DNA of 64,000 nt from Luteimonas galliterrae. GTDB lineage: Bacteria > Pseudomonadota > Gammaproteobacteria > Xanthomonadales > Xanthomonadaceae. Numbering within the stretch: position 1 is the first letter of the stretch; every line of letters starts with the position of its first letter. The DNA lies in contig NZ_JAMBEP010000001.1 in NCBI RefSeq assembly GCF_023374055.1, positions 2,046,001 to 2,110,000 of the forward strand, given 5' to 3'. A model generated the notes under the pieces. The model did not search any database, was not told where the DNA came from, and saw only the letters and a list, made by a program, of their open reading frames with translations. Made by a program: the position numbers and the translations under genes. Below, piece after piece: positions 52,415 to 62,866 of this stretch.

Positions 52415-54754
52415 CTAGCGTTCGGCGGACATCGAATACGGCCGCTGCGCCGTCGCCCATTCCTTATTCGGCTGCGCCTGCATCGTGAACTTCAATTCGC
52501 CGCCGGCCATGATCTCGCCGTGTTCGATGTAGGCGCGCGGCAACGGCTTGCCATTGAGCGTCGCATTGCCGATGTAGGTATGCGCATCGTCCAGGCCTTC
52601 GGCGATCACGGTAAAGCGCTTGCCGTTGGGCAGGTTCAGGACGGCGCGAGGCAGGAACGGACGGCCGATCACGTACTGGTTGCTGCCCGGCGCCACCGGA
52701 TAGAAGCCCAGCGCGGTGAACACGAACCACGCCGACATCTGCCCCAGATCGTCGTTGCCGGCCAGGCCGTCGGGCCGCGGCGCGTACTGGCTGTCCATGA
52801 TCTGCTTCAGCCGTTCCTGCGTGCGCCAGGGTTGGCCGGCGTAGGCATAGAGATAAGCCACGTGATGGCTGGGCTCGTTGCCGTGCGCATACCAGCCGAT
52901 CAGGCCGGTGATGTCTTCCATGTGCTCGAAGACCTTCGGATCGACCTTGGCGTCGAACACCTGGTCGAGCTTGTCGACCAGCTTCTGCTCGCCACCCAGC
53001 GCGCGACCGAGGCCGGCGACGTCCTGCGGCACGTACCACGAATACTGCCAGGCGTTGCCTTCGGTGTAGTCGCTGCCGTAGCCGCTGGCGGTAGGATCGA
53101 AAGGCTCGCGGAAGCTGCCGTCGCGTTTGCGCGCGCGCATGAAACCGGTCTTGGCGTCGAACGCATGCCGCCAGTTGCCGGCGCGCTTGCCGAACTGCGC
53201 AGCGACGTCCTTGCGCCCCATCGCATCGGCCATGCGCGCGATGGTCCAGTCGTCGAAGGCGTATTCCAGCGTTTTGGAAGCGGCCTCGCCCTCCTCGTCG
53301 ATCGGCACGTAACCCAGTTCCATGTACTGGGCGATGCCGTCGTAAGGACCGTAGCTGGCGCTGGCGACCATCGCCGCGAGCGCCTCGTCCGCGTCGTAGC
53401 CGCGGATGCCCTTCATGTAGGCGTCGGCGATCACCGGCACCGCGTGGTAACCGATCATGCACCACGTCTCCAGGCCGTGGAACGCCCACACCGGCAGCAC
53501 GCCGTAAGGGCTTTCGCGGCGCGCGGCTAGCAACGAATTCACGAAATCGTTGGTGCGCTCCGGCGGCTGGATCAGGGTCAACAGCGGATGCAGCGCGCGA
53601 TACGTATCCCACAACGAGAACGTGGAGTGATTGCGGAAACCCTTCGCCTGATGCACCGCATTGTCCGGTCCGCGGTAGCGGCCGTCGCTGTCCATGAACA
53701 GGCTCGGGCCCATGAGCGTGTGGTACATCGCGGTATAGAAGCTCTTGCGCATCGGCTCGGGCGCGTCGACGTCCACCGCGGACAAGGCCTGCGTCCACGC
53801 CGCTTTCGCCTTGGCGCGCACCGCATCGAAATCCCAGCCCGGCATTTCGGCTTCGAGATTGGCGACGGCATTGTCCTCGCTGACCGGCGAGATCGACACC
53901 TTCACCACCAGTTGCGTTCCCTGCGCCTGGGCGAAATCGAACACGCCGACCAGTTCGCGGCCTTCGATTTGCGCGCGCCGCGCCGGGTCTTTCTCGCCCG
54001 GCGGAGGAAAGCCCTTGTAGACGACGTTCTGCTCGGTGTCGTGCAACGCGTGCCCGCTCAACGGCTTGGAAAACCGCATCGCGAAATACAGCTGCCGCCC
54101 GGGTGCCCAGCCGCGCGTTTCGCGGAATCCGGTGACGGTGCCGTCGGCGCGCACGCGCAACCGCGACCACAGCGTCTTGCCCGGGTAGTCGTACAGGCTG
54201 GTGCGCAAGTCGACCAGCACATGCGCGGGCTTTCCTTTCGGGAACGCATAGCGGTGCACGCCGACGCGCTCGCCGGCCGTGAGTTCGGCGCGGATGCCGT
54301 AGTCGTCCAGCGTCACGGCGTAGTAGCCGGGCTGGGCGATTTCGCCGTCGTGCTTGAAACGCGAGTGGTAGCCGCTGCCCGGTTTGGCGGTATCGCCGCG
54401 CTCGAGCTTGGTTTCGCCGGCGATCGGCATCAGCAGCACGTCGCCCAGGTCGGAGTGGCCGGTGCCGGAGAAATGCGTGTGCGAGAAACCGATGATGGTG
54501 TTGTCGTCGTACCGGTAACCCGCGGCCCAGTCGTAGGCGTCCTTGCGCGGCTTGATCTGCGTATCGGGGCTTAGCTGGATCATCCCGAACGGCACCACCG
54601 CACCTGGAAAGGTATGGCCTTCGCCGCCGGTGCCGATGAAGGGATCGACCGCATCGTAGGCGGCCGCTCCTTTCGCGGCGCCCTGCGCCAACGCCGCGCC
54701 AGTCATCGCCCATGCGCAGCAAGTCAGCGCTGCCGCCCACGACCGCACACGCAT
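52415..54754 (-). CDS. GH92-family alpha-mannosidase, secreted
   Basis: A 779-residue glycosidase that removes mannose from N-glycans or mannans. The start is taken at the ATG at 54754 with GGAAGG 9 nt upstream (an ATG 7 codons earlier is possible); the signal peptide is MRVRSWAAALTCCAWAMTGAALAQ. The N-terminal hallmark DPFIGTGGEGHTFPGAVVPFG is present as its core FIGTGGEGHTFPG near residue 39, with FSHTHFSGTGHSDLGD, AKGFRNHSTFSLWDTYRALHP and the C-terminal GNDDLGQMSAWFVFTALGFYP. All fit GH92. It is a single gene with a palindromic site upstream. Confidence 0.93.
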   Translation of the reverse strand: MRVRSWAAALTCCAWAMTGAALAQGAAKGAAAYDAVDPFIGTGGEGHTFPGAVVPFGMIQLSPDTQIKPRKDAYDWAAGYRYDDNTIIGFSHTHFSGTGHSDLGDVLLMPIAGETKLERGDTAKPGSGYHSRFKHDGEIAQPGYYAVTLDDYGIRAELTAGERVGVHRYAFPKGKPAHVLVDLRTSLYDYPGKTLWSRLRVRADGTVTGFRETRGWAPGRQLYFAMRFSKPLSGHALHDTEQNVVYKGFPPPGEKDPARRAQIEGRELVGVFDFAQAQGTQLVVKVSISPVSEDNAVANLEAEMPGWDFDAVRAKAKAAWTQALSAVDVDAPEPMRKSFYTAMYHTLMGPSLFMDSDGRYRGPDNAVHQAKGFRNHSTFSLWDTYRALHPLLTLIQPPERTNDFVNSLLAARRESPYGVLPVWAFHGLETWCMIGYHAVPVIADAYMKGIRGYDADEALAAMVASASYGPYDGIAQYMELGYVPIDEEGEAASKTLEYAFDDWTIARMADAMGRKDVAAQFGKRAGNWRHAFDAKTGFMRARKRDGSFREPFDPTASGYGSDYTEGNAWQYSWYVPQDVAGLGRALGGEQKLVDKLDQVFDAKVDPKVFEHMEDITGLIGWYAHGNEPSHHVAYLYAYAGQPWRTQERLKQIMDSQYAPRPDGLAGNDDLGQMSAWFVFTALGFYPVAPGSNQYVIGRPFLPRAVLNLPNGKRFTVIAEGLDDAHTYIGNATLNGKPLPRAYIEHGEIMAGGELKFTMQAQPNKEWATAQRPYSMSAER

Positions 54755-54790
54755 CGTCCGAAGCCTTCCGCCCATGCCCTGCCCCCGCGA

Positions 54791-54806
54791 TTTAGACCGT
54801 TCTAAA
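54791..54806 (-). promoter_or_regulatory. Palindromic operator candidate upstream of the GH92 gene
   Basis: TTTAGACCGTTCTAAA is a 16 bp palindrome with 6 bp arms and a 4 nt spacer, starting 36 nt before the chosen GH92 start. It is AT-rich against the local background. A regulator of glycan use is a possible ligand, but none is encoded nearby. The DNA further upstream is repeat material. Confidence 0.5.
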
Positions 54807-54849
54807 CGCCGTAAATTATCACGAACGCTGCCGGTGGACATGACCCGAC

Positions 54850-55082
54850 CATCGCTTGTGTTTTGCATAGCGGGGGTTGCCCCGCTGCTCTTTGCTTCAG
54901 GCCTCATCCCGGCGAAGGCCGGTATCCAGCGCCTTGGCTTGTCTCCCCTCTTTGAAAAAGAGGGGCCGGGGGAGATTTGCTTTGGCTATGTAGAGCGGAG
55001 CTTGCTCCGCTGCCTTTGCTTGGGGGTTTGTCGGACATGCCGGCCTTTCAGGCCGGGGTTTCGTCCGCTAAAACTGCGGCCG
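54850..55082. repeat. Repeat-derived non-coding DNA upstream of the second long element
   Basis: Same order of parts as 48723-48958: a GCGGGGGTTGCCCCGC hairpin, a CCCGGCGAAGGCCGG arm, a CCCCTCTTTGAAAAAGAGGG hairpin and a GCGGAGCTTGCTCCGC hairpin, then a GCCGGCCTTTCAGGCCGG hairpin. No gene seen in 54807-55751. Confidence 0.75.
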
Positions 55083-55434
55083 AGTGACTTTCTTTTTGTG
55101 GGGCCCAAAAAGAACAGTAACCAAAGAAAAAGGGCCTTTGGAAGGGATCCCGGCGATGGGGTTACCTCGTGTTCTTGGCCACCGCTCGCCAGCGCTCGGG
55201 ATTCCTCCGTCGCTTCGACATTCAGATGCGAGGCGATCGACCAGAACGACTCCTTAGCGCAAACCCGCAAAAGCCACGTCACCCATAGGCTACAAATCAA
55301 AATCTAGTACCTGCGTAAGAAGGTCACCCACGACGAAAGCAGGTCCGCTGGCGGACTTTCAGGCGCGACGCATCGCACCGCAGTTCAGGCCCTTTCTTGG
55401 GTTACTTTCTTTGGGCCAGCAAAGAAAGTGACCC
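55083..55434. repeat. Long dispersed element, full copy 2
   Basis: About 352 bp, same ends (55083-55139 and 55389-55434) and the same AATCAAAATCTAGTACCTGC core (55293-55312) as the copy at 48959. Both full copies sit in the same orientation with the same flank order, so the duplicated unit is close to 700-800 bp in all. Confidence 0.8.
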
Positions 55435-55570
55435 GCGCGCAGCGCGGAAGCCTTTGTCCATGGCGCGAGTCGCAGCGCAGGCCGCCAGGACGCGGGCCTG
55501 GATCCCGGCCTTCGCCGGGATGACGGCTGAGGGCAAGAGCAAGATGGGTCCCAGCGTTCGCTGGGATGAC

Positions 55571-55675
55571 GGCATAAGAGCGAACGGCATAAAAGCAAAC
55601 GGCTTAAGAGCAAACGGCCTAAGAACAAACAGCCTAAGAACAAACAGCCTAAGAACAAACGGCCTAAGAGCGAAG
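55571..55675. repeat. 15 bp tandem repeat, 7 units
   Basis: Exactly seven 15 bp units (GGCTTAAGAGCAAAC type, drifting to AGCCTAAGAACAAAC). Same position relative to the long element as the array at 49451. A GCGGAGCGAGCTCCGC hairpin follows at about 55679, then the opgH stop. Confidence 0.9.
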
Positions 55676-55751
55676 AGCAGCGGAGCGAGCTCCGCTCTGC
55701 AGAGCCAGGGGCGTTATCGCTGGAGGCGCGATCCTGATCGTCGCGGAAGGC

Positions 55752-57677
55752 TCAAGGTTTGTCCGTACCTTGCGCATGCAAGTTCGCACGCAGAGAAGAA
55801 GCGCGCGCGAGCACTGTGGGCGGCGTCGCTTCTTCCGGGATGCGAAAAATCCCGATCCGCCGCAGCCACCGGCCGGGAGCGCGCGCCGAGGTCAACGCCA
55901 CGATCGGGATCGACAGCACCAGGCCCAGGATCACCGGCGACATCCATGCCGCCAGCGCCGGCGAAATCGCATAGGCGATGCCGCCCATCAACAGACCGAA
56001 CAGCGTCATCCCGCCGTAGCTGCGCAACAATCCGGACAGCGGCAGAGTGCCATCGTCGCGGCGTTGCGTCTCCCAACCGGAATCCCTGCCCGCCAATACC
56101 TCGGCCACGCCGCGCGACTGCACGTACATCGTGATCGGCGCCATCAGCGCGGCCAACAGCGTCTCCAACAGCATGCTGGCGAACGAACGCAGCGCGCCGC
56201 CGCAGCCGCGGCGCAGATTGCGGTCGAACAGCATCGCGACATAGCCCAATACCTTGGGCGCCAGCAGGATCGTCATCGTGAACACGAACACCCAGACGAA
56301 GCGCTCCGGATCCTGCGCGCGCCAGAACGCGGTCGGCGAAAACCCGGACAGACTGATATTGCCCCACGACAAACCCGCGTGGTACAGCGGTATCGCCAAC
56401 CCGACCAGCATCAGCATCGCCCACATCGGCGCGGTGAAGTACTGGCCGATGCCGATCAACAGGTGCCAGCGGCTGACCCAGTGCAGGCCCTTGGCCGGCA
56501 GCACCGCCGCGTGCTGCAGATTGCCCTGGCACCAGCGGCGGTCGCGCACCAGCATGTCGGTCAGCGACGGCGGCCCTTCCTCGTAACTGCCCGGCAGGCC
56601 GGGCACCATGTACAGCGCCCAGCCGCCGCGTCGCAGCAACGCGGCCTCGACGAAATCGTGGCTAAGCACGGTGCCGCCGAAAGGCTTGTGCCCGCGCAGT
56701 TCCGGCAACCCGGCGTGCGCGGCGAAGGCGGCGGTGCGGATGATCGCGTTGTGGCCCCAGTAATTGCTCTCGGGCCCGTGCCACCAGGCGATGCCGTGCG
56801 CGACGATCGGCCCGTAGACGCGGCCGGAGAACTGCTGCATGCGCGCGAACAGGGTATTGCCGTTGACCACCACCGGGAAGGTCTGGATCAGCGCGATGTC
56901 GGGATAGCGCTCCATGGTCCCGGCCAGGCGCACGATGGTGTCGCCGGTCATCAGGCTGTCGGCGTCCAGGATCAGCATCTGCGGATAGGCGCCGCCGAAG
57001 CGGCGCACCCACTCGGCGATGTTACCGGCCTTGCGCTCGGCGTTGTCGGTGCGGCGGCGATAGAACAGACGTCGCGTATCGCCGAGGCGTTCGCGCAGCG
57101 CCGCGAAAGCCGCTTCCTCGGCGGCCTGCACGGCCGGACGCGTGGTATCGCTGAGCACGAAGAAATCGAAGCGGTCGGCCTGGCCGGTGGCGGCGACCGA
57201 TTCGTAGATCGCCTGCAGCCCGGCGAACAGGCGTTCGGGATCCTCGTTGTAGGTCGGCATCAACAACGCGGTGCGGGTGGACAACGGCGGCAGCGGATCG
57301 TGCGGCGACAAGCCCAGCCGCGCGTGCGGTCGCGACAGCAGGCGCAGGAAGCCGGCGACGGCGCTGACGAAGGCCTGCGCGATCCACGCGAACAGCGCGA
57401 CGAACAGCAACAGCAGCAGCGCTTCCAGCAGGTCGATGCCGCCGCCGCGCAGCAGCCACCAGATCTGGTATGCCGCCACCAGCGTCAACACCGCAGAGCC
57501 GCCGATCACGCAGGCGCGGCGCCAGGCCATGCCGCTCGGCGCCGAAGGCAGCCTGCCGCGCGGCGTGCTGCCTTCGCGCAGGGACTGGATCGGCATCGCC
57601 ATCGGCGTTTCCGCGGGCAGCAGCGGCGCCGGCGCGGGCGGCGCGGGCGGAGGCGGCGCGGCGATCACGGATTCCAT
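55752..57677 (-). CDS. opgH: Osmoregulated periplasmic glucan glucosyltransferase OpgH (MdoH)
   Basis: Inner-membrane family GT2 enzyme that makes the beta-glucan backbone from UDP-glucose. The 641-residue form begins at the ATG at 57677, overlapping opgG by 13 bp. Helices at residues about 50-70 and 82-105 precede the catalytic domain: [14 protein letters not shown], the [10 protein letters not shown] site, and [12 protein letters not shown]. More helices follow ([18 protein letters not shown] and others). The N-terminal extension is Pro/Ala-rich and shorter than in E. coli (847 residues). Confidence 0.93.
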   Translation of the reverse strand: MESVIAAPPPPAPPAPAPLLPAETPMAMPIQSLREGSTPRGRLPSAPSGMAWRRACVIGGSAVLTLVAAYQIWWLLRGGGIDLLEALLLLLFVALFAWIAQAFVSAVAGFLRLLSRPHARLGLSPHDPLPPLSTRTALLMPTYNEDPERLFAGLQAIYESVAATGQADRFDFFVLSDTTRPAVQAAEEAAFAALRERLGDTRRLFYRRRTDNAERKAGNIAEWVRRFGGAYPQMLILDADSLMTGDTIVRLAGTMERYPDIALIQTFPVVVNGNTLFARMQQFSGRVYGPIVAHGIAWWHGPESNYWGHNAIIRTAAFAAHAGLPELRGHKPFGGTVLSHDFVEAALLRRGGWALYMVPGLPGSYEEGPPSLTDMLVRDRRWCQGNLQHAAVLPAKGLHWVSRWHLLIGIGQYFTAPMWAMLMLVGLAIPLYHAGLSWGNISLSGFSPTAFWRAQDPERFVWVFVFTMTILLAPKVLGYVAMLFDRNLRRGCGGALRSFASMLLETLLAALMAPITMYVQSRGVAEVLAGRDSGWETQRRDDGTLPLSGLLRSYGGMTLFGLLMGGIAYAISPALAAWMSPVILGLVLSIPIVALTSARAPGRWLRRIGIFRIPEEATPPTVLARASSLRANLHAQGTDKP

Positions 57678-59188
57678 CGGTATAGCCAGGTTTCGGAGAG
57701 CGCGCCTTTCGCATCCACCAGACGCGCGCGCAGTTCGGCATCGGCCTGTCCGCCCGCGTCCACTTCGAAACTCATCCGCCAATGTCCGGTTTCGGCGTTA
57801 CGGTAGGCCACTGCGTTGCGCAGCGCGCCTTTCGACGCCAGCGCATCGACTTTCACCTTCGCGTCCGCCGGCAGCGAGTCCAGTCGTCCGCCGTAGAGCT
57901 CGATCACCACCAGGCGGCTGCCGGCCTTGGGCGCCTTGCCGATGCGCGTGCTGCCGACCACGGCAAGGTCGCGTTGCCAGGCGTGGTCCACGCACCAGTG
58001 CAAGCGATAGCGGAAACGGTACTCGCGGCCGGCGGCGAACGCTTGCTTGGGCCGCCAGAACGCGACGATGTTGTCGTGGTATTCGTCGACGGTCGGAATC
58101 TCGACCAGCGTCACCGCGCCTTCGCCCCAGTCGCCGATCGGTTCCACCCACAGGCTGGGACGTTTCTGGTAGCCGGCTTCCAGATCCAGGTAATCGGAGA
58201 ACGCGCGCTTGCGTTGCATCAGTCCGAAACCGCGCGGGTTGTCGTCCTGGAAGGCGCTCATCTGCACCGCCTTCGGATTCTGCAGCGGGCGCCACACTTG
58301 TTCGTTGCGGCCGTTGAGCAGCGCCAGGCCATCGGAGTCGTGCACGGCCGGACGGTAGTCGTCGACGCCGAGCCGGTCGCTGGCGTCGAAGTCGAACATG
58401 CTGGTCAGCGGCGCGATGCCCGCACGCGCCAGTTCGACGCGCGGATACAAGCGCATGTCGACGTCGAACACCGTCTCCACGCCGGGCTTGATGCTGAAGC
58501 GGAACGCCGCGGCCGCGCTCGGACCGTCGAGCAGCGCGTGCACGACGGCCGCGTCGGCGCCTTTGGCGGGCCGTTCCAGCCAGAACGCCTTGAACACGGG
58601 AAACTCTTCGGGTTCCGGATCGCCGGTCTTCAAGGCCAACCCGCGCGCGGACAGCCCATAGCTCTGGCCCTTGGCGACCGCGCGGAAATAGCTGGCGCCG
58701 AGGAAGGCGGCGATCTCGTCGAAGTAGTCGGGCCGGTTGATCGGGCCATGCAGACGGAAACCGGCGAAGCCCAGATCACGCACGTTCGGCGCCGGCGAGC
58801 GGCCGTAGGTGAACATGTCCGGCGCGTACACCACCGGCGCCGCCTGGCCGTCGACGACTTCGTAGATGTCGACGCGATCCTTGTGCAGGAAGCCGCGGTG
58901 GAAAAACTGCGCCTGGAACGGCACGCCCGTATCCCGCCACAACGCGCGGTCCGCCCGATAGCGGTAGTCGCGGTACTGGTCGTAGCCGATCTTGGCCAGC
59001 GCGGCCGGCAGATCGGTCGACGGCGGCTGGTAGGGCTTGGCCGCCAGACCGCGTGCCAAGCCGGCCACGGTGTCGTCGCCGAAGGGCGAAACATCAGCGC
59101 TTGCGTTCGCCGCAAACGTTTTCATGCCGCCGGCCAATGCCAACAGCGGCAACGACAATCCCGCCAAAAGGACTTTTCGACGACGCAC
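57665..59188 (-). CDS. opgG: Periplasmic glucan biosynthesis protein, OpgG/OpgD family
   Basis: A 507-residue periplasmic protein needed for glucan release or branching. The start is the GTG at 59188 with GAGGAG 5 nt upstream; the first residues [20 protein letters not shown] resemble a twin-arginine signal, which would favour the OpgD type, while the length is nearer OpgG (511). Family motifs [20 protein letters not shown] (core [20 protein letters not shown]), [15 protein letters not shown] and [18 protein letters not shown] are visible. Its 13 bp overlap with opgH supports an opgGH-type operon. The G versus D assignment is uncertain. Confidence 0.88.
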   Translation of the reverse strand: MRRRKVLLAGLSLPLLALAGGMKTFAANASADVSPFGDDTVAGLARGLAAKPYQPPSTDLPAALAKIGYDQYRDYRYRADRALWRDTGVPFQAQFFHRGFLHKDRVDIYEVVDGQAAPVVYAPDMFTYGRSPAPNVRDLGFAGFRLHGPINRPDYFDEIAAFLGASYFRAVAKGQSYGLSARGLALKTGDPEPEEFPVFKAFWLERPAKGADAAVVHALLDGPSAAAAFRFSIKPGVETVFDVDMRLYPRVELARAGIAPLTSMFDFDASDRLGVDDYRPAVHDSDGLALLNGRNEQVWRPLQNPKAVQMSAFQDDNPRGFGLMQRKRAFSDYLDLEAGYQKRPSLWVEPIGDWGEGAVTLVEIPTVDEYHDNIVAFWRPKQAFAAGREYRFRYRLHWCVDHAWQRDLAVVGSTRIGKAPKAGSRLVVIELYGGRLDSLPADAKVKVDALASKGALRNAVAYRNAETGHWRMSFEVDAGGQADAELRARLVDAKGALSETWLYRWNP

Positions 59189-59385
59189 CCGAACTCCTCG
59201 CCACGCTACGCAGCCGTGAACTATACGAGCTGCGCACGCACTGGAATGTAAATCCGGCGTGAGCGTGGACGAGGATGCGTATTGACATCTCGAATGGTGC
59301 TTCCCAGGCCGGTGGCACGGAAGCGTCCACCAAGTTCGGGTGGAACGTGCTGCGAAGCCGCCCGTGCGGCACCGGCCTAGCCGGA

Positions 59386-59410
59386 CAAAGGTGGGATGCG
59401 CCCACCTTTG
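59386..59410 (-). terminator. Stem-loop after the autotransporter gene
   Basis: A perfect 10 bp stem (CAAAGGTGGG / CCCACCTTTG) with a 5 nt loop, 5 nt after the autotransporter stop. There is no U-run, so its terminator role rests on position. The rest of the 226 bp gap holds no gene and must contain the opgG upstream signals. Confidence 0.65.
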
Positions 59411-59414
59411 TTCG

Positions 59415-61523
59415 TTACAGATCCACGCCGAAACCGACGCCGGCCGATGAATCGTCGCCGCTGAACGCTCCGCCGAGGGTGAACGACGCGCGTGCGCCGA
59501 GGCGTTTGCCGTAGCCGATGGATAGCGCCTGCTCGCCGCCCATCGAGCCGGCGCCGATGGCCAAACGGCCGCGAGCGCCATTGCCGTTGGCGGCGTTAGC
59601 GGTCATTTGCACCATCGCTGTGCCCATCGCGCCTACGCGATCGTTGCGGCGGTCCTGATGGCGGAACCGGTCATCGATTTCGCGACGCAGGTTGCCGATA
59701 TCCGCACCGACGAGCTCCAGGACGCGCTGATCGGTGTAAGCCTTGGCTTGGCTCAAGGTCTGAGCGTCGCCCGTTTGCATTTGACGGACGTTGGCCGCGT
59801 CGGTCGCCTGCGCGCCATCGGCGACGTTGGCGATTTGGCGCTCGGCCCCCGCCGCACCCACCGATACGGTGTTCGCGCGATCTGCGATCGAGCCGCTGCC
59901 CAACGCGACGCTGTTCTCCGCATTCGCCTTGGCGGCGCGGCCGATGGCGGTGGCGCCGATCGCGCCGGCGGCGCTGTTGGCGCCGATGCTGGTGGTGTGG
60001 TCCTGGCTGGCATTGGCCAACCAACCGTTCGCGGTGGCGTTGACCGAACCGGTCGCTTGCGCGCCCGCGCCGAAAGCCGTGCCGAACTTGCCGGAAGCCA
60101 CGGTATCCGCCGTCAATCCGTTGCCGAAAACGGTGCGGCCGCCGATGGCCGTGCTGCCTTCGCCGGTCGCCTGCGAGAAGGCGCCCATCGCGGTGGCGCC
60201 TTGCTGGGTGGCGTCGCTGTTGCCGCCGAACGAAGTCGTGTTGTCGGCGGCCGCGTTCGCCAGCCAGCCGTTCGCGGTGGCGTTGCTGCCCAAGGCCTGC
60301 GCGCCGCTCCCGACCGCGGTGGCGAAGCGGCCCGAGGCGGTGGTCAGCTCGTTCCTGTCGATGGCGCCGTCGCCATCCAGATCGAATGCGCCGCCGACCG
60401 CGGTACCGCCCGCGCCGGTCGCTCGAGCGAATGCGCCGACCGCAGTCGCGGCTTCGCTTCGGGCGTCGCTGTTGCTGCCGAGCGCGGTGCTGCGGTCGGC
60501 GTCGGCCGTAGCGAGCCATCCGTTAGCCACGCTATTGGCGCCCAACGATTGCGCACCGCTGCCCACCGCGGTAGCGAACGCCCCGCTGGCCCTCGTGCGT
60601 TCGTTGTCGCTGATCGTGCCGTCCTGGTTACGGTCCAACCCGCCGCCGATGGCGACGCTACCGCTGCTGGCGGCTTCGCTGAATGCGCCATTGGCGACGC
60701 TCCCTATTCCGCTGGCGCTGCTTTCGAATCCGACGGCGGTGCCGTCATCCACCGAGAAGGCGCTCGTTCCCAGAGAAGTGCCTTGATTGCCTTCGGCATT
60801 CGCATCGGCGCCGATCGCAACGCTGTCGTTGCTGGGCGTATTCGCGCCGGCGCCGATCGAGATGCTGCGGCCGCCGGTGACGCTCGCATCATTGCCGATG
60901 GCGATGCCATCGTCGGCTGCAACGACGCCCGCGCCGCTGCCCAATGCGATGGCGTTGTCGCTGCCAACGCCGACCGTGGCGCTGTCGCCGATCGCCACCG
61001 AGAATTCGCCGCCCGAGTTCGTCGCGGTGCCTATACTGATCGCGGATTCGTTCGACGCAGTGGAACCGCTACCCAAAGCGATCGATCCGAGGCCATCACC
61101 CTGGCTGTTGGTGCCCATCGCGATAGCGCCGCTGGCGAAGGCGCCCGCGCTGTTCCCGATGGCGATCATGTTGCTATTGCCGCCCGGATTACCCAACTGA
61201 CCCGATTCCGCCCCGCCGCCGATAGCGATGCCGCCATCCACGAATGAGCCCGCCGATGAACCGATGGCGACGCCGCTGTCGCCCTGCGCCTGGCTGTTTC
61301 CGAGCGCAACGCTATTGGCGCCGCCGGCCACCGCGCTGCCGCACGCCAATGCGTTGCTGTTGGCATCCACAACGCCATTAGTAGGCAGGCCGGGGCCGCT
61401 GTGCTCCAGCACGCACTTATCGCCGGCGGTCGCCGTGCCGCTGACGGCCAATGCGACCGCCGCAGCAAGGACATGAAGACAGGAGCGGCCGTTGGCGGCT
61501 CGCCGGTGATGGATCGGTTTCAT
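59415..61523 (-). CDS. Trimeric autotransporter adhesin (YadA-like) with EF-hand-like loops
   Basis: A 702-residue type Vc adhesin. Signal peptide to residue 34 (AVALAVSGTATAG), then a long head of SxAIGxxA / SIAIG-type repeats (residues 66-560). Three tandem modules of about 83 residues (about 290-373, 374-457, 458-540) contain GRFATAVGSGAQALG and NGWLA; the first two have canonical 12-residue EF-hand loops, DRNQDGTISDNE (297-308) and DLDGDGAIDRNE (381-392). The neck/stalk (RQIANVADGAQATDAANVRQ) starts near 561, a short coiled coil follows, and the YadA_anchor barrel ends FGVDL. The anchor ends in Leu instead of the usual Phe/Trp. Single gene. Confidence 0.93.
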   Translation of the reverse strand: MKPIHHRRAANGRSCLHVLAAAVALAVSGTATAGDKCVLEHSGPGLPTNGVVDANSNALACGSAVAGGANSVALGNSQAQGDSGVAIGSSAGSFVDGGIAIGGGAESGQLGNPGGNSNMIAIGNSAGAFASGAIAMGTNSQGDGLGSIALGSGSTASNESAISIGTATNSGGEFSVAIGDSATVGVGSDNAIALGSGAGVVAADDGIAIGNDASVTGGRSISIGAGANTPSNDSVAIGADANAEGNQGTSLGTSAFSVDDGTAVGFESSASGIGSVANGAFSEAASSGSVAIGGGLDRNQDGTISDNERTRASGAFATAVGSGAQSLGANSVANGWLATADADRSTALGSNSDARSEAATAVGAFARATGAGGTAVGGAFDLDGDGAIDRNELTTASGRFATAVGSGAQALGSNATANGWLANAAADNTTSFGGNSDATQQGATAMGAFSQATGEGSTAIGGRTVFGNGLTADTVASGKFGTAFGAGAQATGSVNATANGWLANASQDHTTSIGANSAAGAIGATAIGRAAKANAENSVALGSGSIADRANTVSVGAAGAERQIANVADGAQATDAANVRQMQTGDAQTLSQAKAYTDQRVLELVGADIGNLRREIDDRFRHQDRRNDRVGAMGTAMVQMTANAANGNGARGRLAIGAGSMGGEQALSIGYGKRLGARASFTLGGAFSGDDSSAGVGFGVDL

Positions 61524-61900
61524 AAGAACGCCTCGTGGGAGGTGCGCGCACGCACGAAAGAAGGGCGCGCAGTGTGTTCGACGTCACGTTTCGCCGATAT
61601 GGGGAAACGGCAGTGCCGCGAACCCGCCCTAGGCAGGGCGAAAATCATGTCGGTGGTCGGTGGCCGGACGGCCTAGAAGGCATCGATTCGCTACGGCTCC
61701 GGTCGCCGTATGCGGGCGGAAGCGCCGAATCGCTGGCGTTTGATCACCGGCTTGCGCATGAGAGGCGACGATCCGATGCCCCCGGATGGCCAAGCCTATT
61801 GTTGCCCTTGCCTGTGCTGGAATTCGAAATCGGCTTCGAGTTGCGCGAAATCCGGCGACGCTGCACCCAAAGGGGTCGCCTACATCGCCTATTCCTTCGC
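61524..61900. other. Intergenic region without a supported gene
   Basis: The 377 bp between the autotransporter start and the hydrolase stop contain the autotransporter's ribosome-binding site (GAGG before the ATG) and presumably its promoter. No clear palindrome or gene is seen; the open frames present overlap the flanks and have no protein features. Confidence 0.5.
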
Positions 61901-62818
61901 TCAGGTGCTCTTCTCGCCACCGTTCCCTACTCGCCGGGCAGCTGTCGCTGCAACGCTTCTGATCCAAGCGACCATGAAGTGGTATGCCTCCGGAGCACTG
62001 CCGGGATAGTCGAGGCCGTGGCCGCCTTCGGGAAAGACCCGATATTCAAAGTTTGAGCGGCCGTCTTTGATCAGTCTTTCCAAACGCGAGACCGACAGTT
62101 CGACCGGTATGCTGTTGTCGCGGCCGCCGAATACCCAGAGCGAAGGAAGCGAAAGGCTCGATAGAACGATGCGCGGGTCGAAGTCGTCCGTGCGATGCGG
62201 CACCGACCTCATGCGCCTCCTTATGTCGGCAGCGGAGGCATACATGGAGAAGTTCCGAATCTTCTTCGCGAATGCACTGAAGTTCAGCTCTTCGCTCAAG
62301 GTGCAAACCGGTCCGCTCCACAAGACCATGAACGCGGTGTCCGGCGATTTGCTCGCCGCGATCGGAGCGACCCAACCGCCCTGGCTTATGCCTATCAATC
62401 CGGTCGGGACTCCTTTCAACCGGGGATGTTCCCCGATGACACGAAGGCCCGCCGCAGCGTCCTCCGCCAGCAGGGTGAAGGCGGCCGCATCGTCCCGGTC
62501 CTGAAAAACGCCGCCCGACTCGCCGATCCCGCGCTTGTCGTATGTCAGCACAGCGAATCCGTCGCTCGCCAGCAACTGGGCCAAGGCCGTCATCCGCAAG
62601 CTATCCGGCCTTGCGGACCCATGGACGAGAACCACCGCCGCTGCGGGAACATTCCCTTCAGGCAAGTACAGGGTTCCGGACAAGGCAACGCCGGCATTCC
62701 CGAACACGACGTCTTCAGATGCGACCGACGATCTGGATTCGGCGCGCATGACGAGACAGAGGAACAGCAGTAGCCCGCCGATGGCCGCAGCAGTACTCGA
62801 AGGTCTCCGATGATTCAT
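61901..62818 (-). CDS. Exported alpha/beta hydrolase
   Basis: A 305-residue hydrolase with an N-terminal hydrophobic signal (AAIGGLLLFLCLVMRAES). The alpha/beta core has VVLVHGSARPDSLRM near residue 62, LTYDKRGIGESGG near residue 91, the nucleophile elbow GISQGGWVAP near residue 143, Asp in WVFGGRDNSIP near residue 232 and His in EGGHGLDYPG near residue 263. It belongs to the dienelactone-hydrolase or BAAT-like group that acts on small esters or peptides. The GC content is a little lower than its neighbours. The substrate is unknown. Confidence 0.85.
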   Translation of the reverse strand: MNHRRPSSTAAAIGGLLLFLCLVMRAESRSSVASEDVVFGNAGVALSGTLYLPEGNVPAAAVVLVHGSARPDSLRMTALAQLLASDGFAVLTYDKRGIGESGGVFQDRDDAAAFTLLAEDAAAGLRVIGEHPRLKGVPTGLIGISQGGWVAPIAASKSPDTAFMVLWSGPVCTLSEELNFSAFAKKIRNFSMYASAADIRRRMRSVPHRTDDFDPRIVLSSLSLPSLWVFGGRDNSIPVELSVSRLERLIKDGRSNFEYRVFPEGGHGLDYPGSAPEAYHFMVAWIRSVAATAARRVGNGGEKST

Positions 62819-62866
62819 GCTACCGGTCCAAACTCGGCTCCCGAAGACAGCTGCCGCAAGCCCCGC

